From NCBI RefSeq assembly GCF_963662255.1, contig NC_085047.1:59125362-59189361 (forward strand): a stretch of 64,000 nt of DNA, written 5' to 3'. The stretch is from Cinclus cinclus. Its lineage: Eukaryota > Chordata > Aves > Passeriformes > Cinclidae. Positions 48,392 to 64,000 of this stretch are shown piece by piece. Both the position numbers and the translations under genes were made by a program. Below the pieces are notes generated by a model, which was given only the letters and a program-made list of their open reading frames with translations, ran no database searches and had not been told where the DNA came from. Position 1 is the first letter of the stretch, and every line of letters starts with the position of its first letter.

Positions 48392-51300
48392 AGATTTTGG
48401 GATTTTTTATTTGGAGGAGATTGGATTAAATAAATAGGCAAAATTTCCACAGAAAATAAAAAGCTGGGGGAAAGCTGCTTCAGGAACTTGTTCTTGTCAA
48501 AACACACACTAAATTTTACCAGAATCTGTAGATCAAGAAAATGCTAGCGGTAACTTGTGCTACTGAATAGAGGCTGAATATTGAATAGAGGCTCTTAAAA
48601 AAAAAAAAAAAAGCGACAAAGCAAATTTCCTTCGGGACTGGAGAGGATGAGTGGAATATGTAGCAGCACTGATAATGAGTTGGCTGGAGGAAGGGAGCTG
48701 CTTACAAGGACAGAGTGGATGATGCTTGTAATTGTGCTCAAACTGCTTGAGGGCTTTTTTTCCCAAGCCTTTTGGTCTTCTGTAGATAGTACTGTCTGGA
48801 AGACTGAGGCAGTTTCACCTCAGTGTTCTGATTTGTACTGATGCAAATACTGGAACAGGACAGCAAGATGAAAAAATTCCCATGTAATATCATAGATGGG
48901 ATAGCTCTCTGCTCCTGCTCTCGGGGAAGATGCTGGCTGCAGGTTAGAGCTGCCTCTCTCATCTTTGATATACGTGCTTGTGAAAGACCCGTTTGTAGAT
49001 GTGTGTTTGTAAAAGGCCAGCTGAGCCTCTCTGAAGCAGGAGGTGTTGTCCCTGGTTCAGTCTCTCTTTTGCCCTTTCTGAGCAGAGATTCTGTCCACCC
49101 AGACCTGTCAATCAGCAATCAGTTCATTGCCAACTGTAGTTTTATGCTTCACTACTTTTTTTTTCCCCTGCACTGCATGGAACAAGTGATTAGTTTGTTC
49201 TTCACTGAAGCTTTATTAGATTTTTTTTTTGTGCTGCAGTAGGGGTGAAGTGTTACATGGGAAGAGAAGCCAGATTGCCTTCTTTCCATGCCTCTAAGCT
49301 TCTTTTTGCTTTTTACTGTACATACAAGTGGAGGGTGATTCCTGTACGAAAAAGGACAAAGGGTTCATTTGTTTTAAGTGTGGAGAAAGGAAACTGTAGA
49401 TTTAGGAAAAAGATTCTTCCTGCCTTCCCATCACTGGCTTTCAATCTATTTAAGCATACAGGCTTGCTCTGTTTTCCGTCTCCTTTACACCAGCCTGAAT
49501 CTATCCCCTTTTTCTGCTCTAATCTGCTCTGCCATTCTAATCCTCCTAGTAAAATCATATGGGTAATTAAGTTTTAAGGATAGTGGAACTGCAGTGATGT
49601 GACAAACATCCACCCACCTATGGTGGGAGACGCTGTTGATGACAAACTCATTCTTCTCCTTCCCTAAACTGGCCAAAGGAAAGCCTTGAGCTGTTTTCTG
49701 CTGACCTGGCATCAGATTCAAGGAACACCCTGCTCCATACTTCCCCAAATGCTGACATGTTGTAACCTCTTTAGTGTGCCAAGGTATTACATTTGTGGTG
49801 GAAGTGAGAAACTTGAACACTGGTAGTAAATACTGTACAGTAGTGAAAGGATCACTGTGGAGGGTTAGAGCTGGAGTCCAAGCTACAACTCCAGGGAATA
49901 TCACATCTTTTTACACAGTTGGCTTTTTGGTTTTACTGCTGTCCCTGTGTTGCCTCAGAACTTTTCCTTCAAAATCGGAGGTTACACTGAAGTAGGATTT
50001 TTTTCCAACCTTGCTGCAGCACGAGATCTTTACTTTTCTATTTGACTCTGATATGAAGGAATTTGCTTGCTTGAAGCTGGAGCTGGCAAAGGCATTTTGT
50101 TGCCTATCTTTTGGAAATAGATAAACCTTATGGTCACTAGGGCTTTTGTGGCATGGTGTGTAGATGTGTTCTTGAGACCTATATGCCATTACGTGACAGC
50201 TCTATATTCATGAGTAGGATGCTTTTTTTGCTTCTTACTTGCATTGTGACTGCCTATAGAAAGCAAATGATTACAGGCTTTTCTTAAGAAAGAATTTATT
50301 TTGTTAAGTATGTATAGACCTGGGAATCACCTACAAGAAAGTTGTTTTTTTTTTTGTCTTCAGAAGGAGGCTGTTTGTTTTCTTGGGAGGCACAGGGAGG
50401 AGCAGATGACAAGTTGCCTCAAGATGCAAAAGAGAGCAACAGTCTAGTTCAGACATACACACAGTCACTTTACTCTCTTTGCCTCCGGTGTTTCACTTGC
50501 TGATGCCCTTCTTTTCCTCTTCACATAGTTCTTGAATGAGTATGTGAAAGAATTGTTACACCTTCTACATTGAAAAATGCACAGAAAGCAACTGAGTTTT
50601 TTAATATGTTTGTTTAATCTGCAGTTAAAAAAAAGGAAAACTGACTTTTCTAAGCATATGATAGACGTACTTCTAAAACAACATAATGATCAAGGTAATT
50701 TTCAGTTTAAAAAGCAGAAGCTCAAATTTAACAGGCCTTGAAATCCTACTTTAAGAAGTTTATAATTTAAATATTTCAAAGCAAGTCTGTCCTTCAGATT
50801 AAGGGAAGGTGAAGTTTATACTAAAAAGCTACAATAGAACAAAATACTGAATTCTATTCTCATCTTATTCTCATTTAGCACTTTGCTTTTTATATATGCA
50901 GTTTAGCATTCCACATGAGGTTGTCTTTATTTTCTTTAAGCCACTATTATGTCAAATTAATTCCTCTTTTCTGTGTCATGCAGTATTAGTAAAATTATTT
51001 GTCTTGCAACATATCTCAAGAGCTGTTTAGTCACAAAAATGAATGCTCCAGAAAGTGCACTTTAAGGAAAATTGAATCATTTTGTTAATAAAGATGATGT
51101 AGGTGGCTCCATAAACTCAGTGGTAGGTTTCAAGATGCATTATATGGATAAAGGCTGTGCAATACCACTATTTTTGTTTTTCAAGGCTAGAAATACTAAG
51201 TTGTTCCACCTTTGAGTGTTTCAGCTTAGTACCTTCCTTGGAGATTTAACATGTTATGGGATCAATCCAAATAATTGCAGAGTTTGCCTCAAAAAGGGTG

Positions 51301-52017
51301 AGGTGAGAAAGGGGTGGGGGGCGGGGAACAAGGCTTACTTTTTCCCCCCCTCCCTTCTGGTAAACAGTTTGTCTTTTGGGGAAGAGATGTGGGCTTCAGC
51401 AAAGCTAAAGGAACTGTGTGAATGGCTGCTATCCATGTGAAATAAAGAAGGGTTGTAATCTTTTGTCAAAAGTGTCTAGTTCAAGGATTTATAAATAACA
51501 CTGGCTGTTGTAGATTCTGAAGGGTCTTGAGACTCTTTGGTCTGCAACTGCATGTAAATACTTCTGCTGTAGTAGCTGGACAGCAGATACTTGTTAGACA
51601 CTACAGTGGTATCATGGATACAAGATTCTTGATGCTGGGGCTTCTTTGATGTTGGGATGTGCAAAGGGTTGTGATTCTGCGGCCACTTACATTCCCTTCC
51701 ACAGCCCTTTTCCTGCTGTTTGTTTCCGATTCAGCACAATGTGTGCTTTCCCGTGTCCCCTGGAGCAGCTTTGTGGGAAAGGTATGCTGTAATTGGTTTA
51801 TAACCATTCATAATGACTTGGCAACTCTGAATAGCAACAAGGAGCAACTTAACTTGTGATTCATTTAAGTAAGCTACATGGATTAAAGGCACTCCCAAGT
51901 GTACAAGTTGAGCAAGTTGCTTAATTGGACGTAAATTTTCACATACAGCTTGGAAAGAGAAGAGTTTGTTTTGAAAGGCTGAATTCAGATGCATGGGCAA
52001 ACTAATTGTGAGCAAAG

Positions 52018-52299
52018 TTTAATATTGTCTTTTTTTGGGATGTCTCAGTTTTTTAATTCAAGAAGTGCTAGTATACCCTTGCCTCTTGTAAAGCTAATGT
52101 AATGTTAACTTGAGATTTTAATTTGCAGTTGTAATAATCTGACATTTCTTTTGGTGTAGAACAACAAGCTCTGATTTTGTAAGGCAGGATCGGTACCACT
52201 GCTTTGGTTTTAGTCTTTTACCAGTTCACTGTATTCCTGCTTATTTTGTCAAGGCTCCAGTTTTGGTGTTTGGGGGATTTTCTGGTCAAGGGAATTTTC
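52018..52299 (-). other. CNMD: CNMD 3' untranslated region (extent uncertain)
   Basis: Sequence after the CNMD stop on the minus strand. No AATAAA was found close to the stop. ATTAAA variants (minus strand) occur at 52117-52122, 52052-52057 and 52018-52023, so the end is placed provisionally at the last of these. Confidence 0.35.
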
Positions 52300-62249
<9,950 letters not shown>

Positions 62250-64000
62250 CTGGAATCAATAAAAGAGCAGTAGCACATGCCAGTAATTACTTACTGCCTT
62301 CCTTCTACACCAGGCAATGGGTCAATCTGACTCTCATATCCCTATTTAGCTCCTAAATTTTGCTGCTGCAGGCATTTGGTAACCCTCCAACAACCAACAC
62401 TGCACTACTTCAGCGTTGGGGCAGGCTAGCAGTGGGGTAGCCAGCCCTGAGAGACCTTGTTTGGTCTCCATCCTTGGAAGTTTGGAAGGCCTGACTAGAT
62501 AAAGCCCTGAGAAACCATCTCTGACCTCACAGCTGTCCCTGCTCTGAGCATCAGGTAGGACTAGAGACCTGAGATCGCCCTTCCAGGGAGTGCTTATAGT
62601 TTTATTTCAAAAACAATGTGGGGTGGGCCCATGCCCATGTTCACTCTGACCTAAAAACCTTCTTCTAGGACATTTTAGGAATTGCTTGTTACGCTGGCAT
62701 GATTCCCAAAGGATGGCAGCTGTGAATGTCCTACTCTGAAGGAGCCAACCCCTATTTATCTTTTACGATGTTTTGCTGAGGCACAGGAAAACAGGTTCCT
62801 CTTGAATACGAACATACTTCCCAACTTGTAATGGATGTGAACTTTGTTTAAATTGGATATGAAGTTGTATAGACTTGTATTTTCCATGTCAGCGTATTTG
62901 CCCTTATCCTATTTTCAATGAGGAGAGCTACAGCGTGGTTTGTATTTGCTGGAGGACCACAATCTGTGGAGGGGGTTTGTGATTCTCTTGTGCAGCTCTG
63001 CTGAAAGTGCTGCACAAGCGGTTTATTTTGGGTCTTAAAAAGCCTTTACAGCATTTTAATGAAAAATCTACAATGACAGCTGGAAACAAATTTCTTCTTC
63101 TCTCACCTTGGCTCAGGGAAGTCTAAGGTGCTAAAGATTTATGGTTCCTCAGTTATACACAGCCACTCCCATATTTCTACTTTCTAGGAATCCTGTTGAA
63201 CATGATGCATAAAACCAGACTGGTGTATGTGGCCTCCCCCTGATAGGGGCTGAGCTAGAGTTGAAACTTTGATACTGTCAGTTAGGGAAGAATTCAAAGA
63301 CATAAAATAAAACCAAGAATTTTAAAATTGCCGTAGGCTTTTTTTTTTTAAATTAATGATTCTGGATATAATTTTTGCAGTTGCTTCCTAAACATTTGCA
63401 AGTCAACTGCAGCTTTCTGAGTTTGAAGACAGCTTGGAAAAATAACTCTCAGCTTTCCCAGTATCTTCACCTAGAGATCAACTTTGAACCTTAATGAAAA
63501 CTGTGAATGTGACATATTTTGTATGGCTGGATTTAGATGACAGGAGCATTTAAAAAGGGAAGCATTGTTCTGTACTCCACAAATGCACCCACCTGCTCAG
63601 AGCTGAAAGCACCATCCCTTGCCTGTGTCACTGTTTGCATGCCTCTCCCTTTTCAAAAGCCTGGAGAAGCACATGGTTCTTGCAGCGGGTCTTGGAGGTC
63701 AGCATTGTGTCCTGTCTTTTTGCTGTAAAACCTCGTACTTTTCTTTCTGATTATCTGAATTATCCCTATGTGTAGGGGTGTATCTCACAGGGCCACCTTT
63801 GCTCTGGCTGCTGGAATTCACACAAAGCTCTCCTTGATGAGGGCTGGCGTGTGGCTGGAGGCAGTACAAAACTTCTTCCAAAGTAAACTCAAGGGTACTA
63901 ATTTAATTTATGGAGAAAGTTACATTCATGTGTGTAACATCATGCTTCAAATACGTTTTAAACACAAATTCTGTGTAGACAGAAAGAAAGGTTAATCCGT
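62250..64000 (-). other. CNMD: CNMD upstream intron (partial)
   Basis: No transmembrane or cytoplasmic CNMD exon was recognised before the window ends. It contains a CR1 fragment at 62415-62590 and a poly-T tract at 63340-63350. Confidence 0.55.
62415..62590 (+). mobile_element. CR1 LINE fragment (3' end)
   Basis: Contains GGTCTCCATCCTTGGAAG, GATAAAGCCCTGAGAAACCA, TCTGACCTCACAGCTGTCCC and GACTAGAGACCTGAGATCGC, which follow the CR1 3' consensus order. Truncated and diverged. Confidence 0.88.

Larger units (their letters stand above)
46016..52000. other. SUGT1-CNMD intergenic region (tail-to-tail)
   Basis: About 6 kb between convergent genes. It contains a CR1 fragment (46540-46680), a G-rich tract (48361-48391), poly-A at 48597-48612 and scattered open frames (48738-49118, 48841-49242, 49485-49904) without recognisable domains. 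No gene is supported. Confidence 0.6.

Noticed and set aside
49485..49904. 139-codon minus-strand open frame in the SUGT1-CNMD gap
   Set aside because: No recognisable domain and overlapped by other open frames on the + strand. Length is compatible with chance.

Overview
The window is nuclear DNA of a vertebrate, almost certainly a bird. Genes are split into small exons by long AT-rich introns with GT-AG borders. The dispersed repeats are truncated CR1 LINE 3' ends and one avian-type endogenous retrovirus LTR, and there is one GC-rich CpG-island promoter. There is no bacterial, phage or CRISPR content. Three protein-coding genes can be assembled exon by exon with consistent reading frame.

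(1) ELF1, + strand, about 1-17770. Only the 3' part lies in the window: four coding exons (2985-3068, 6086-6278, 7335-7802, 16081-16693) give the last 451 residues, including the complete ETS DNA-binding domain and the Ser/Thr/Gln-rich C-terminal region. The 3'UTR has proximal and distal poly(A) signals and is followed at once by an (ATT)n microsatellite.

(2) SUGT1 (SGT1), + strand, about 20150-46010, complete. Thirteen coding exons sum to 1008 nt (335 aa plus stop) and encode TPR, CS and SGS domains. It starts in a CpG island and includes a 17-nt microexon. Intron 10 is about 9.6 kb, and intron 11 holds an LTR in antisense orientation.

(3) CNMD (chondromodulin, LECT1), - strand, about 52000 to beyond 64000. 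Five coding exons are visible (62249-62109, 59048-58935, 56337-56184, 55080-54878, 52515-52300). They give the last 275 residues: the BRICHOS domain, a furin-type site, an acidic linker with a conserved N-glycosylation sequon, and the eight-cysteine C-terminal domain. The cytoplasmic and transmembrane exons lie beyond the right edge.

ELF1 and SUGT1 are head-to-tail, and SUGT1 and CNMD are tail-to-tail. The genes are functionally unrelated (ETS transcription factor, HSP90/SCF co-chaperone, cartilage anti-angiogenic factor), so proximity is synteny rather than an operon. In human, ELF1 lies about 11-12 Mb from the SUGT1-CNMD pair on 13q14, so this adjacency marks a rearranged block. I found no convincing novel system. 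The most useful leads are a possible unassigned antisense exon in the first ELF1 intron, a GGGCC repeat beside the SUGT1 promoter, three tandem (NAGNAG-like) splice acceptors, and a divergent CNMD processing linker.
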